This document shows positions 18,193 through 28,400 of a stretch of 64,000 nt of DNA, in pieces. The notes under the pieces were generated by a model, which saw nothing but the letters and a program-made list of their open reading frames with translations, ran no database searches and was not told the DNA's origin. Source of the stretch: Cohnella fermenti (GTDB lineage Bacteria; Bacillota; Bacilli; Paenibacillales; Paenibacillaceae); NCBI RefSeq assembly GCF_004801405.1, contig NZ_SSOB01000019.1:62001-126000 (forward strand), read 5' to 3'. Position 1 is the first letter of the stretch. Each line of letters starts with the position of its first letter. Position numbers and translations under genes: made by a program.

Positions 18193-19743
18193 TTACACGC
18201 CGGACTCCCCCTTGCGGAATTGATTCGGCGCGCAGCCGCATGTTTTGCGGAAGAGCGTCGTGAAGTAGTTCGGATCGTCGTACCCGACCTTGGCGGCGAC
18301 TTCGGCTATCTTGAGGTCCGTGTTCGCGAGCAGCAGCCTCGCCTGCGACATTCTCCGCTTGGTCACGTAATTGACGAAGCCTTCCCCGGTCTCCTTCTTG
18401 AATATGGTGCTCAGATAGGTCGGGTTGAAGTGAACGAACGCCGCGGCATCGGACAGGCTGCAGGACTCGGAGTAGCGCTCTTCGACGAAGGCGATCACCC
18501 GCTTGATCGTATCCCGGTTGTTGTCCCGCTGCCAGGTCTCCAGCCTGTCGAAGAACTGTCCGCTCGCCTGCCGGAGCACGGCCAGCATCTCGTCCTTGCT
18601 TCCGCTCGGCGCATACCTCTCCGCAGGAAGCTCCAGCTCCGCGTTCAAGATTCTCCGGCACAGCTTGTCCAGCACGATGGACAGCAGGGACACCCGGTTG
18701 CGCACGACCTGCGGCGGCAGCGCCTCCGTCTCCAGGCGGCCGATCTCCTCGGCCACCTGCGCCTTCAGCGAGACCAGCTTGCCTTCCTCGACGAGATAGC
18801 TCCAATCGTCGACGAGAAGCTGCGAGTGCTGGAGCAGGTCGTTCAGCTCTCCCGGCTCGCCGGGCGCTTCGCCCCCTTGCGGCGAGCCGGAAGCCCGCGC
18901 CTCGTCCCGCAGCGTCTCCGCCGCCAATGACGGAAGCTGCTCCAGCCTGCGGACGGGGCCCGGAACGGCCAGCTTGGGCGCGGCGCCGAGCAGTTGGTCC
19001 AACGTGCCGGGCAGCCGCTTCAGCCACTCCGGCGCCATGGAGCCGTTCTCCTCCGAATCGATCTTCCCCTTCGAATCGACCAACAGCGCGGCGGCATGGC
19101 GGCCGATGAAGACCATCTGCAGCCGGTCGCCGCTGCCTTCCGCCAATTCCTCCGCGATATTCCGCACGGCGAAGTGCAGCAGAGCCGTCTCTCCGTCGAA
19201 CTTGCTCGCCATTCCGTCAAGCCCGGTCAGGAAGCCGCAGAGCCAGCCGACGATCCTCGTCTCCAATGCCTGCCGCTCCGCCGGCTCCGGCGGTATGCCC
19301 AGAATAACCTGCCGGAGCAGCGCTTCCTCCCGCAATTGCTCGTTCAGCCGCCGCTGCCGGTGCTCCTTATCCACGGTGCGGTAGCATTCGTCGAGCGTGC
19401 GGATCACTTCCTCCTCGGGACACGGCTTCAGCAGGAAGTCCATCACTCCGTACTTCAACGCCGACCGCGCGTACTCGAAGTCCTTGTACCCGGTCAGAAT
19501 GACAATTCGGGTCGGCAGACCGAGCCGCTGCACCTCCTTGGCCACCTCGATTCCGCTAAGCAGCGGCATCCGGATGTCCACAATCGCCAGGCTCGGCCGC
19601 AGCTCTTCGATTCGCTTCAAGCCCTCCTCGCCGTTCCGCGCTTCCGCAACGACCTTCCAGCCGACGGTATGCTCGGCGATCAGCTTCGCCAATCCCTTGC
19701 GGATGATCTGCTCGTCGTCGATCAGAATGATCTCATATCCCAT
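18193..19743 (-). CDS. AraC-family response regulator, YesN-like
   Basis: A 516-residue regulator. Residues 1-125 form a receiver domain with the acidic pair IDDE and the phospho-accepting Asp56 in LAIVDIRMP, plus the conserved Lys of FLLKP. A long variable middle follows, and the last 100 residues are two helix-turn-helix motifs of the AraC type (SLSDAAAFVHFNPTYLSTIFKKETG and IAEVAAKVGYDDPNYFTTLFRK). It should activate the adjacent binding-protein operon when phosphorylated by the sensor kinase. Its start overlaps the end of the kinase gene by 11 bp, so they are co-translated. Confidence 0.93.
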   Translation of the reverse strand: MGYEIILIDDEQIIRKGLAKLIAEHTVGWKVVAEARNGEEGLKRIEELRPSLAIVDIRMPLLSGIEVAKEVQRLGLPTRIVILTGYKDFEYARSALKYGVMDFLLKPCPEEEVIRTLDECYRTVDKEHRQRRLNEQLREEALLRQVILGIPPEPAERQALETRIVGWLCGFLTGLDGMASKFDGETALLHFAVRNIAEELAEGSGDRLQMVFIGRHAAALLVDSKGKIDSEENGSMAPEWLKRLPGTLDQLLGAAPKLAVPGPVRRLEQLPSLAAETLRDEARASGSPQGGEAPGEPGELNDLLQHSQLLVDDWSYLVEEGKLVSLKAQVAEEIGRLETEALPPQVVRNRVSLLSIVLDKLCRRILNAELELPAERYAPSGSKDEMLAVLRQASGQFFDRLETWQRDNNRDTIKRVIAFVEERYSESCSLSDAAAFVHFNPTYLSTIFKKETGEGFVNYVTKRRMSQARLLLANTDLKIAEVAAKVGYDDPNYFTTLFRKTCGCAPNQFRKGESGV

Positions 19744-21523
19744 GAACCTCTGCCTCCGTTCCTTCTTGCGGGGCGAGCTCGAACGGCAGCCGCAGCCGCA
19801 TCGTCGTTCCCTCCCGCTCGATGCTGTCGATCTCCAGGCCGTACGGCTGACCGTACGCCAGAGCGATTCTCCGAATGACGCTGTGGACGCCCAGATGCAC
19901 CCGATCCGAGTCGAATGCCGAACGGAGCAATCGGTCCGCCCGCTCCTGCGGCATGCCGATTCCGTTATCGCTGATCTCGATCACAAGCCGAGGCCGATTG
20001 TCCACTCCATCCTCCGCCTGCTCCCGATACATGCGCAGCGTAAGCAGGCAGCGCTCCGCCGCCGAATGCCGGAACCCGTGAACGAAGGCGTTCTCCACGA
20101 TCGGCTGCAGCAGAAGCGGCATGATTCGGCAGGCCAGCACCTCTTCGTCGACACATTGCCTCACCTCCAGCACGTCCTCGAACCGGCAGCTCTGGATTTT
20201 CAAATAACGGTTGATCTGAATCAGCTCGTCCTTGACCGTCGTCGCCTTGCCCGCAGGCTCGAGCGAATAGCGGAGCATGTCCGAGAGCGCAATGATCAGC
20301 TCCGCGTTGTCCCGGTCCTCCTGCAAGTACAAGCGCCAATAAATCATATCGAGAGTATTGTATAGAAAATGCGGATTGAGCTGGGCCTGGAGCGCCTTCA
20401 GTTCCGCCTCCCGCTCGCGAAGCTGCTTCTCGTACACCTCCTTGATCAACGTATCGATATGCTCGAGCATGTGATTGAAGCTGTCCCCGAGGAACGCCAG
20501 CTCGTCGCGGGTGCGAATCTTCACTCTCGTCTCCAATTGCCCCTGCCGCACGCGCCGCATGGCCGCCACCAACCCGCTCATCGGCTTAAACAGACTCTGG
20601 ATGGCGAACATCACGAGCAGCGCGGACAACCCGATGCCGACCACGCCTCCGATAAGCGAGACGCTCAGAATGTATCGGCTCTTCTCCTTCAAGGTCGAAT
20701 AGGAGTTGCGGGCGATCAAGCGGAATCCGGTAAGGTCCGACTGCGCTTCGCCGGAGATGTACGCATCCTCTTCCGCCGCCAGCGCCTCCCTCAGCTCCGG
20801 CAGGCCCGCGAACGCCTTGTCGTCCGTATACAGCAGGCTTCCGTCCCCGTCCAGCAGATAGGTGTTGCCGTCCCTGTTCTTCATCATGCTCTGCAATTCG
20901 TTCATGAAGTAGCGCTCGTGGAACACGAATGCCAGAACGCCGTAGTTCTCCAGACGCTCGTTCTTCATCCAGCGCGCCGCCACGATGACCTCGCTGTCCG
21001 CGCTTCCCGCCGTCAGCAGGTCGGCCAGCGAAGTCCGGTACCAGATCAGCTCTCCGTCGGAAGGAGCCAATCTCTCCTGCAATTCCAGGTAAGCGCTCTC
21101 GTTCAGAGGCTTCGACAGGAACGAATTGGCCGGTCTGAACTGCACGCCCCCGTTGTTGAACAGATTGATCGACATAAGCTGCGATTCCGACACCATAACC
21201 TGATCGAGCATCGTCTGGATCGCCTGCACCTCGTAATAGCTGCGATCGGCTTGGGTAAGCAGAGAGACCAACCGCTCGTTCCAAATAATCTGGTTGGACA
21301 GCTTGTAGCTGCCCTGCACGCGCTGGTCGATCGTATGCATCATCTGCTCGACGGTCTGGGAGAATTGGTCGCGCACCTCGTCCCTGGCTATCTGCACATG
21401 CAGCAAGTAGACGATGTATCCGGATACAAAGAACACGACGCTGAGGATGGCCGCCAAGCTGAAGACGACCTTCTGCTTGAGATTGCCGCTGGGCAGCGCT
21501 CCTTGTTCCTTCTCGCGTGGCAT
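19733..21523 (-). CDS. Sensor histidine kinase, YesM-like (HisKA_7TM-less, dCache type)
   Basis: A 596-residue membrane kinase. A first membrane segment (about 17-41) and a second (about 285-310) enclose an extracellular sensor region. Then come a HAMP linker (SLFKPMSGLVAAMRRVRQGQLETRV), the His_kinase motif LKALQAQLNPHFLYNTLDMI with the phospho-accepting His, and an ATPase domain with N box (PIVENAFVHG) and G1 box (ISDNGIGM). The start ATG at 21523 follows GGAGGAGGGG; the longer upstream frame has no such signal. It probably senses extracellular sugars or a binding-protein complex and phosphorylates the overlapping response regulator. Confidence 0.93.
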   Translation of the reverse strand: MPREKEQGALPSGNLKQKVVFSLAAILSVVFFVSGYIVYLLHVQIARDEVRDQFSQTVEQMMHTIDQRVQGSYKLSNQIIWNERLVSLLTQADRSYYEVQAIQTMLDQVMVSESQLMSINLFNNGGVQFRPANSFLSKPLNESAYLELQERLAPSDGELIWYRTSLADLLTAGSADSEVIVAARWMKNERLENYGVLAFVFHERYFMNELQSMMKNRDGNTYLLDGDGSLLYTDDKAFAGLPELREALAAEEDAYISGEAQSDLTGFRLIARNSYSTLKEKSRYILSVSLIGGVVGIGLSALLVMFAIQSLFKPMSGLVAAMRRVRQGQLETRVKIRTRDELAFLGDSFNHMLEHIDTLIKEVYEKQLREREAELKALQAQLNPHFLYNTLDMIYWRLYLQEDRDNAELIIALSDMLRYSLEPAGKATTVKDELIQINRYLKIQSCRFEDVLEVRQCVDEEVLACRIMPLLLQPIVENAFVHGFRHSAAERCLLTLRMYREQAEDGVDNRPRLVIEISDNGIGMPQERADRLLRSAFDSDRVHLGVHSVIRRIALAYGQPYGLEIDSIEREGTTMRLRLPFELAPQEGTEAEVHGI

Positions 21524-21594
21524 CGCAATCCCCTCCTCCAAATTAGGACAATAGTATGTTATTCTGGTTGTTGTCAAGGGAGGCTTGCAGAAAC

Positions 21595-22251
21595 ATGTGG
21601 ATCTGGAACAAACGAAAGGGATCATCGCCTGAGCTTGAAGCGCTTCGACGACTTGAGAATGCTATGCAAGGTCAGAATGAGCTGAACCAGGCGGTTCAGG
21701 AGCAGCTCGGCAAGCTCGCGAGGCTGCAATACAGAAACGGGCAGGAAACGTCTGCACTGCTTGAACAGCTTGGCGGGCAAATCAGGAAAGACGCCGAGTG
21801 GAGGGATACGGAAGCGGACCTCCGTCGCGAGCAAGAGGCGCGCGAACGGGTCCTGCAGACCATGACCGACACGGCAATCTCCTGGCTCGACGATCTGGAT
21901 GCCGTGATCGGGCGGCTGCACGGCGAGGAGCAGGCCGACTGGAGCAGGCTGCTGCGGATGTGGTGCGGTCAAATAACCGATATGCTTGCGCTGGCAGGCA
22001 TTCACGAGTTGCAGGTGCTTGGCTCATCCTTCGATCCCGGATGGTGCGAGGCGATCGGTACCCGTCCCCGCGAGTTGTCAGGTCCCGCTTCTGCAGGCAA
22101 TAACGAGAAGCCCTCCGAGGCTCGTATTCCCTATCAAGTGGTAGAAGTAGTGAGAAGAGGATTCGCGATGCGTGACGGCGCCCTGCTGCGCAAAGCTCAG
22201 GTCATAACTTTAGAGGAGAAATCTGCGTATGACGAATCCCGTTCATTCTGA
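21595..22251 (+). CDS. GrpE-like nucleotide exchange factor (divergent paralogue)
   Basis: A 218-residue protein. The N-terminal third is a predicted coiled coil ([32 protein letters not shown]). The C-terminal part resembles the GrpE beta domain: [22 protein letters not shown], then [25 protein letters not shown], which matches the GrpE signature ending in RxAxVxV. GrpE drives ADP release from DnaK. The ATG at 21595 (MWIWNKRKG) follows GGGAGG. The gene overlaps the next by 23 bp, so it is coupled to the Hsp70. It is unlike the housekeeping GrpE in having a short, diverged N-terminus. Confidence 0.8.
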   Translation: MWIWNKRKGSSPELEALRRLENAMQGQNELNQAVQEQLGKLARLQYRNGQETSALLEQLGGQIRKDAEWRDTEADLRREQEARERVLQTMTDTAISWLDDLDAVIGRLHGEEQADWSRLLRMWCGQITDMLALAGIHELQVLGSSFDPGWCEAIGTRPRELSGPASAGNNEKPSEARIPYQVVEVVRRGFAMRDGALLRKAQVITLEEKSAYDESRSF

Positions 22252-24088
22252 GGAGCAAACCTATCGGCCGATTGTCGGCATCGACCTGGGTACGACAAAT
22301 TCTGCTATCGCTTTTATTCAACATGGACAGCCCCGGCTAATGTCTTCACCAAAAAAAGAAACGATCATTCCGTCCGTTGTGCTCATCGACCCCAAGGAAC
22401 GGGTCATTGTCGGCGAGGATGCCCGCAGCGCCCTGGTCGCCATGCCGGATCGCGCGATTGCGGCGGTTAAGCGAAAAATGGGGTCTGAGGAGCCAATTGT
22501 CATAGCAGGACAACAGTTGCTCCCGCAGGAAGTATCGGCCCTGATCCTTAAAGAGCTGAAGACCTATGCCGATGCGGTATTCGGGGAAGGCGAGAAAGAA
22601 GCCGTAATTACCGTGCCGGCCTACTTTACGGACGCTCAACGGCGTGCCACGAAGCAGGCGGGGGAACTGGCCGGCTTTGTCGTCGAGCGCATTATCAACG
22701 AGCCGACAGCGGCGGCGCTTGCCTTCGGGCTGGCGCATCTGGATGAAGACAAAACGTTTCTCGTTTATGATCTGGGCGGCGGCACATTCGACGTATCCGT
22801 TCTTGAGCAGATGAGCGGCGTTATCGAGGTCAAGGCCTCGACCGGCAACAATCTCCTTGGCGGAGAGGACTTCGACTGGAAGCTCGTCGAGTTGTTCGCC
22901 GAGCGGATCAGAACCGAGCACGGAGTAGAGCCGTTGGAGGATATCCGCGCGAAGGCACTGTTAAAGGAAGAAGCCGAGAGAGTAAAAAAGCGATTGAGCG
23001 CAGCCGAGGTGGTATCCGTCGCGTTGCCGCTTGTCACCGTAAAGGACAATCGGCCCGTCGGTCTGACGCTGGACGTTACCCGAGAGCAATTCGTCGCTTT
23101 AATCGAGGACAAGCTGGAGGAGACTCTCGAATGCGTGCGCTCCGTGCTTCGGGAAGCCGAACTGCAGCCGGAGCAGATCGATGAAGTGCTGCTCGTCGGC
23201 GGCTCCACCCGAATTCCACGCGTACAAGAGAAAATCGTCGCGTTGCTGGGAAAGAAGGTGCGCACCGACGTTAATCCGGACGAGGCAGTCGCTCTGGGCG
23301 CCGCCGTTCAGGCCGGACTGAAGGCCGGCTCGCTGTCGGACAGCGGTCTCGTCGCGACCGACGTCGCCCCTTATTCTATGGGGATTGCCGTGTTGAAGCC
23401 GAACAAGCAACTGCGAGAGCAGCCCGGCGGCTTCGCCGCAATTATAGAACGCAATACGACGATCCCGGTCACGCGAACCAAGCCCTTCTTTACATCGGCG
23501 CCGGGTCAAACCTCGGTCTCGATCGAACTATATCAGGGCGAGCACGAATGGGTCAAGCACAATCATTTGCTCGGCCAATTTTTACTCGAGGGCATTCCGG
23601 CGAATTTGGAGCGGCAGGAGCAGATTGAGATTACTTTCCGCTATAATCTGAACGGCATTCTGGAGACAACGGCCAAGTGCGTCTCTACCGGCAAGCAAAT
23701 GACCGTCACCGTGCAGGACGGTCTCAACCGCGAATCGCAGGCGTCGTTCCGCGATAGTGCTAGCAGGCTGGAGGCTCTCTGGTCGAGCGCACCGGCAGAC
23801 GACGGACAGGCGGATGAGCCGGAAGACTGGAATTCCATTCTGGAAGAAATCTCTCTTCCGGCTGACCTGGAGGACGACATCGCGCAGCCGGATTCCGGCG
23901 AGCTCCGGCAGACGGCGGAGCGGCTGCTGCAGCGCATGCGAAGCATGCCGGACCTGACCGGACTGACGGCAGAGCGGACCCAGGCCGCCATTCAGCGGCT
24001 GGAGGCAGCCCGTTCTGCGGATGATCTCCTCGCGCTGCAGGAAGCAATTGACGATGCTACCGACCTGCTGATTGAACTGGAATTCTGA
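22229..24088 (+). CDS. Hsp70/DnaK-like chaperone (accessory paralogue)
   Basis: A 619-residue Hsp70 with an intact nucleotide-binding domain: [14 protein letters not shown] (phosphate 1), [52 protein letters not shown] (phosphate 2) and [14 protein letters not shown] (adenosine). A substrate-binding beta domain follows from about residue 385 ([14 protein letters not shown] ... [30 protein letters not shown]). The lid is acidic and unusual (about 520-619) and there is no EEVD-like or typical DnaK tail. The gene order GrpE-Hsp70-J protein makes a self-contained accessory chaperone. An AGAGGAG lies inside the end of the grpE-like gene. Confidence 0.93.
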   Translation: MTNPVHSEEQTYRPIVGIDLGTTNSAIAFIQHGQPRLMSSPKKETIIPSVVLIDPKERVIVGEDARSALVAMPDRAIAAVKRKMGSEEPIVIAGQQLLPQEVSALILKELKTYADAVFGEGEKEAVITVPAYFTDAQRRATKQAGELAGFVVERIINEPTAAALAFGLAHLDEDKTFLVYDLGGGTFDVSVLEQMSGVIEVKASTGNNLLGGEDFDWKLVELFAERIRTEHGVEPLEDIRAKALLKEEAERVKKRLSAAEVVSVALPLVTVKDNRPVGLTLDVTREQFVALIEDKLEETLECVRSVLREAELQPEQIDEVLLVGGSTRIPRVQEKIVALLGKKVRTDVNPDEAVALGAAVQAGLKAGSLSDSGLVATDVAPYSMGIAVLKPNKQLREQPGGFAAIIERNTTIPVTRTKPFFTSAPGQTSVSIELYQGEHEWVKHNHLLGQFLLEGIPANLERQEQIEITFRYNLNGILETTAKCVSTGKQMTVTVQDGLNRESQASFRDSASRLEALWSSAPADDGQADEPEDWNSILEEISLPADLEDDIAQPDSGELRQTAERLLQRMRSMPDLTGLTAERTQAAIQRLEAARSADDLLALQEAIDDATDLLIELEF

Positions 24089-24109
24089 TCTGAATTGGAG
24101 GAGTAAGCT

Positions 24110-25330
24110 ATGGAGCGCGCTGCGCCTGCCAGACGCAGGACAACCAAGAAGCCGAAGGTGGAAAATTACTACAAAATACTCGGTTTGCGGGCCAATGCCT
24201 CTGCGGACTCGATTAAAGCCAGCTACATTCGTCTGGTCAAGCAGTTCCCGCCGGAGCAGCATCCCGAGGAGTTCCAGCAAATCAGACGCGCCTACGAGAC
24301 GCTGAGAAACCCGGCCAAACGCAAGGAATACGATTTTCAGCGCAAGTACGGCGGTTCCATTAGCAAGCTGATGGACGAAGCTTACGACTTAATGGAGGAT
24401 GCGCAGTTTGACAAGGCCAAAGCGCTTTTCCGCAAAGCGCTGGAATTCTCCCCCAATGCGGTCGGGGCCAGAATCGGCTTGATCCAGGCACTGATGTTAA
24501 ATGAGGAGCCTGAAGCGGCTCATGAGGAAATTGTGCTGCTGATGGAGATGGACAAGTCCGAGGAGGATCAGCGTCACACGTTTCTTTGGGTTGCCAAGCT
24601 TCTTCTGGACTTGGGAGAGCCTGAAGAAGCGCTGCGATACCTTGATCAGGCGAGAGAGAAATTCCCCGATTATTCCAGCATGTTCATGCCGCTGACGATC
24701 GTTGTCTATCGGGCGCTTGATCGTACGGAAGAAGCATTCTCCCTGATTGAATCCCGTCTTTCCGACGTTGACAGCCAACAGCCCGACGACCTCCCCTTGT
24801 TTACCGACTGGATCAATGCCATGCTCGCTCTTGGCAAACGGCAGTACTGGAGCAAAGTCAAACCTCGCGTCAAAAAATTTCTTAAATCAATTACCGACGA
24901 GGACGACCGTACGATCGCGATCAATGCGCTGATGGATGAGTGCAACGATTACATCAAAGGATCCATGTTCCAACACGCGGAATTTTTCGTCGAACTGGCC
25001 GGCTTCCTGGACGGCAAAAACGAGACCGTGCGCGCAGCCAAGCAATCCCTGAACTACTGCATTCGTCTGCAAATAGAACTGGAGCGCATGCCCGCCGAAC
25101 ATATTCTGCAGCCGGCCACAGGAATGGCTGCGTTGATGTTCTATCAGGAAGAATTCAACGGCAAGCAAGGCAACGTTATGGCTGAAATTCTGGAGTCGAT
25201 TGACCTGTTCGGCGCTCCGACGAACCCGGCGGAGGAGCTGCGGCAGCTGCGGATTCGTTATCCGCTTGTGTACCATCAATATCGGGAGCAATGGGACGAT
25301 TGGTTTGATAAGCAATCTTCCCGGTCCTGA
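24110..25330 (+). CDS. J-domain-like protein with TPR-type repeats, HPD motif replaced by FPP
   Basis: A 406-residue protein. Residues 19-76 read as a J domain (ENYYKILGLRANASADSIKASYIRLVKQ ... FQQIRRAYETLRNPAKRKEYD). However, the loop that should contain His-Pro-Asp is FPPEQHPEE, so residues 46-48 are Phe-Pro-Pro. Residues from about 85 on are helical repeats like TPRs (AYDLMEDAQFDKAKALFRKALEFSPNAVGARIGLIQALML; WVAKLLLDLGEPEEALRYLDQAREKFP). It is 21 bp behind the Hsp70 gene with its own GGAGGAG, so it is the likely dedicated partner. Since HPD is essential for classical J-stimulated ATP hydrolysis, it may dock or deliver clients rather than stimulate in the standard way. Confidence 0.85.
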   Translation: MERAAPARRRTTKKPKVENYYKILGLRANASADSIKASYIRLVKQFPPEQHPEEFQQIRRAYETLRNPAKRKEYDFQRKYGGSISKLMDEAYDLMEDAQFDKAKALFRKALEFSPNAVGARIGLIQALMLNEEPEAAHEEIVLLMEMDKSEEDQRHTFLWVAKLLLDLGEPEEALRYLDQAREKFPDYSSMFMPLTIVVYRALDRTEEAFSLIESRLSDVDSQQPDDLPLFTDWINAMLALGKRQYWSKVKPRVKKFLKSITDEDDRTIAINALMDECNDYIKGSMFQHAEFFVELAGFLDGKNETVRAAKQSLNYCIRLQIELERMPAEHILQPATGMAALMFYQEEFNGKQGNVMAEILESIDLFGAPTNPAEELRQLRIRYPLVYHQYREQWDDWFDKQSSRS

Positions 25331-25364
25331 CGGACGCACGTTCGGGTTCGGCATTCGATCGCCA

Positions 25365-25411
25365 AGGGGCGTATCTCACAGGAGCGACAACGCCCCGTGA
25401 GATACGCCCCT
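25365..25411. terminator. Bidirectional hairpin after the accessory Hsp70 operon
   Basis: AGGGGCGTATCTCAC (25365-25379) pairs perfectly with GTGAGATACGCCCCT (25397-25411). It lies between the ends of the J-protein gene (+) and the SLH glycosidase gene (-). Confidence 0.75.
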
Positions 25412-25426
25412 ATGCTCTAATCCTCA

Positions 25427-28400
25427 TTACGGTTGCAGAGTCAATTCGTTAAACACAACGGAGATAATTCCGCCCCAATCGAATGCCGTCTCGGAGATGA
25501 CCAGTCTTACGTACAAGGTATGGACATCCTTCGCCGCCGCCGACAGATCGATCTTGTACTCCCCGCCTTCGAGCACCTGGATCAATTGGTCGGCGGTATC
25601 GGGGCTGTCTCCCGCGTAGACGGATATCGTCGAGCCGAAGACGCCGGACCGGGCTGCGATGGTCGCCTCGAGGCCGAGGAAGGAAGTCTCCAGACTGTCC
25701 AACTTGTAGACGATCTCGGCGGAATTCTTGATCGGCCAAGTCCCGTCGGGACCGCCCAGCGACTGGAAGGTACCGCGAATAGCGGGAAGGAAGACGCCGC
25801 CGGACGCCTCGACCAAGGCGTATACCGCATTGTCCGCCCGGACGACGAACGGGTCCGTCGTTACCGCATACGTCGCGTTGGCTTCCGCCGTATTGCAGAC
25901 GCTCTCGTTGGAGCACACCGTCTCGGCCGCATAATTGCTGCTGTAAATCGACCGGACGCGGGCAACGCCGATAACAAGCTCGCGCTCCTCCGTCCGCTCG
26001 CCCTGCTGCACCGTCACCGTGATGACCGCCTGCCCGGCGGAGACGCCGGTGACGATGCCGCCGTCGGTCACGGTCGCCACATCGGCATCGCTGCTGCGAT
26101 ACCCGATGCTGTACTGCGAAGAATCGATCGGCGTCTCATCCGCATTATAGACGTTGGAGACAATGGAGATTGAATCGCCGATGCCGATCGTCGATTTGGA
26201 CAGGCTCGCGTTCACGCCCGCCATCTCGCTGGATTGAACGTTCAAGCTCAGCTCGTTGGATCGGATGACGCGACCGCCCATATACACGTAGGCCCGCACG
26301 GTCGTCGTTCCCGCCGCCAGCAGCTTGATTCCGCCGTCCTGCAGCTTCGCGATTTCCTTGTTCCCGATCTCGTAATAAACGTTCGCATCCTGAAGGGAGA
26401 CTTTCTCTTCATTGTCGTAATAAGCGTTCAACTGCAGCGGAGCCTGCATGCCGGCGTACAAGGACTCCTGAGTCAGGATCAGCTCCGCGGTGTCGAGTTC
26501 GCGCTCCCCCGCTTTTTTCCGAATGCGCACATCGTTCAGGCTCGCCCACGTATCGTCCTGCGTCTCGCGCAGCTCGCACTTGATGTAGACCGTTGTCCAA
26601 GCGGACGTGTATTCGCCGAGCTGCAGGCTGCGAAGCAAGGTGTAGCTGCCCTCGTCGCCGCCCGGCTCGATGGAACCGACTTCCGTCCACGTCGTCCCAT
26701 CGGGACTGACGTACCACTTCACGCTCTGCGAGTCCGGGTTGCCCATGATCGCCCGGCCGCTGTATTCGACCGCCAGGTCGGCGAGCGGATCGGCGCTCTC
26801 GATCTTCCAGACGATCGAGCCCGGCTCCGCGATATTGTCCGGTCTGGCAACCTTATCCTTGTAGTTGGAATCCAGCGAAGCGATGCGAATGTTGTCGACG
26901 CTGTAGGCGCGGGATGCCCAATCGCCCGCTTCCGCTTCGAAGGTCTCGGAGATAAGCGTGTCGTATACCTCCGAGATGCGAACCGCCCGCTTCACGCTTC
27001 CGTTATACGTATACGGGCTGTAGACGACCGTGACCGAATCGCCCGACTCCAGCCCCAGGTCATCGACCTTGGCCGTCAGAATGCTGCTTCCCGTTGCCTT
27101 CGGCGAATCCAGAACCGCCGCGGCGCCGAGCTCGAACCGCAGGGTGCCGTCGAGTTCGATGAATGCGTTGCGAAGCTCGCCTTGAATGGAGATCGGCTCG
27201 ATGTCGGTAATCGTGCCGGAGATATATCCGTAGTAAGCCCGAATCCGCTGCGCCTCGCCCGCTTCGTTCATCTCGATGCGAAGCAGCTCGCCCGCTCCCA
27301 GCACGTTAAGCGGCACTTCCTCCAGCTCGTTGTCCGGCGCTCCGTCGGGTCCGCGAAGGACAATCGCATCGGAAGCGACGGGAAGGCGAATGAAGTTCAC
27401 GTATTCGCCGACCGCAGGGTCCTGCGACATGGCGAACAAGTACCCTTCGGGAGCCGACTTCCCCGTGTCCCCGTCGACGGCCACGTATGCAGCCTCGAAC
27501 GACGACGGATAGCTCTTGGCCGTTCTGCCTGCCGCCGTGAGAAGGAACTGGGCGATTCCGCCCGAAGCATGTACGGCGGAAGCATCGCCGGCCGCTGCGA
27601 GGGCGATCGTATAGACGCCAGGCTCCTCCTGCTCTGCCCGGTAGTCTCCATCCGGAAGCTCGGACAGCGTTAGCGCGACGCTCGTATCGACCTCCGCCGA
27701 CAAGGAGATGCGCGTCCGCTCCGGGCCGGATTCGTACAGCACAACGTCGATTACCCGATTTTCCACCTCGGATGCCGCATTCACCGGATACTTGCCGAGG
27801 CTGCCCTCTCCCTTGACCGCGAATTTGGCCGGCAGCGTCTGGGACAGCTCCCGGATCAGCAGCTTATAGGCGCTGACATACTCGGCATCCTCATAGAGGC
27901 TTCTCGCCTGGTTGTAAGAGTCGTCTTCTCCGGCCCGTTCAAGGTACGTCTGCAGCAGCCGCTCGACATCGGCGCGGTACGCAACCCACAGATTGCGTTC
28001 CCGCATCTGATCGACCGTATATTCGAATCCGTTCTGATGACCGCTGACGCGATCCCGAAGCTCGTACAGCTTGACCGACCAGACCGCCGCCCAGCTATAC
28101 AGGCTTGCAGGCAGGCCGGGAGAGTACAATCTCAGCTCCACGTATGCGATATCCGCAGCCGTGTCGATGGCTTGCGTCACATCGACCTTGGCCGAGCTGA
28201 AGTTCGCAAGCGTCGCAACGCTCGTCAGCTCGCTGCGGCTTGGCCCCGCCCATACCTCGACGCGGACCCCGCTGTTCAAGCTGGTAAGCGCGCGCCCTTC
28301 CACCTGGACCTCAAGCCCGTTCGATAGCGGCTTGCCGTCATTGTCGACCTTGAAGGTCAGGGCGCCTCCGTCCTCGCTTCCGCTGTCCGCAGTTGCGATT

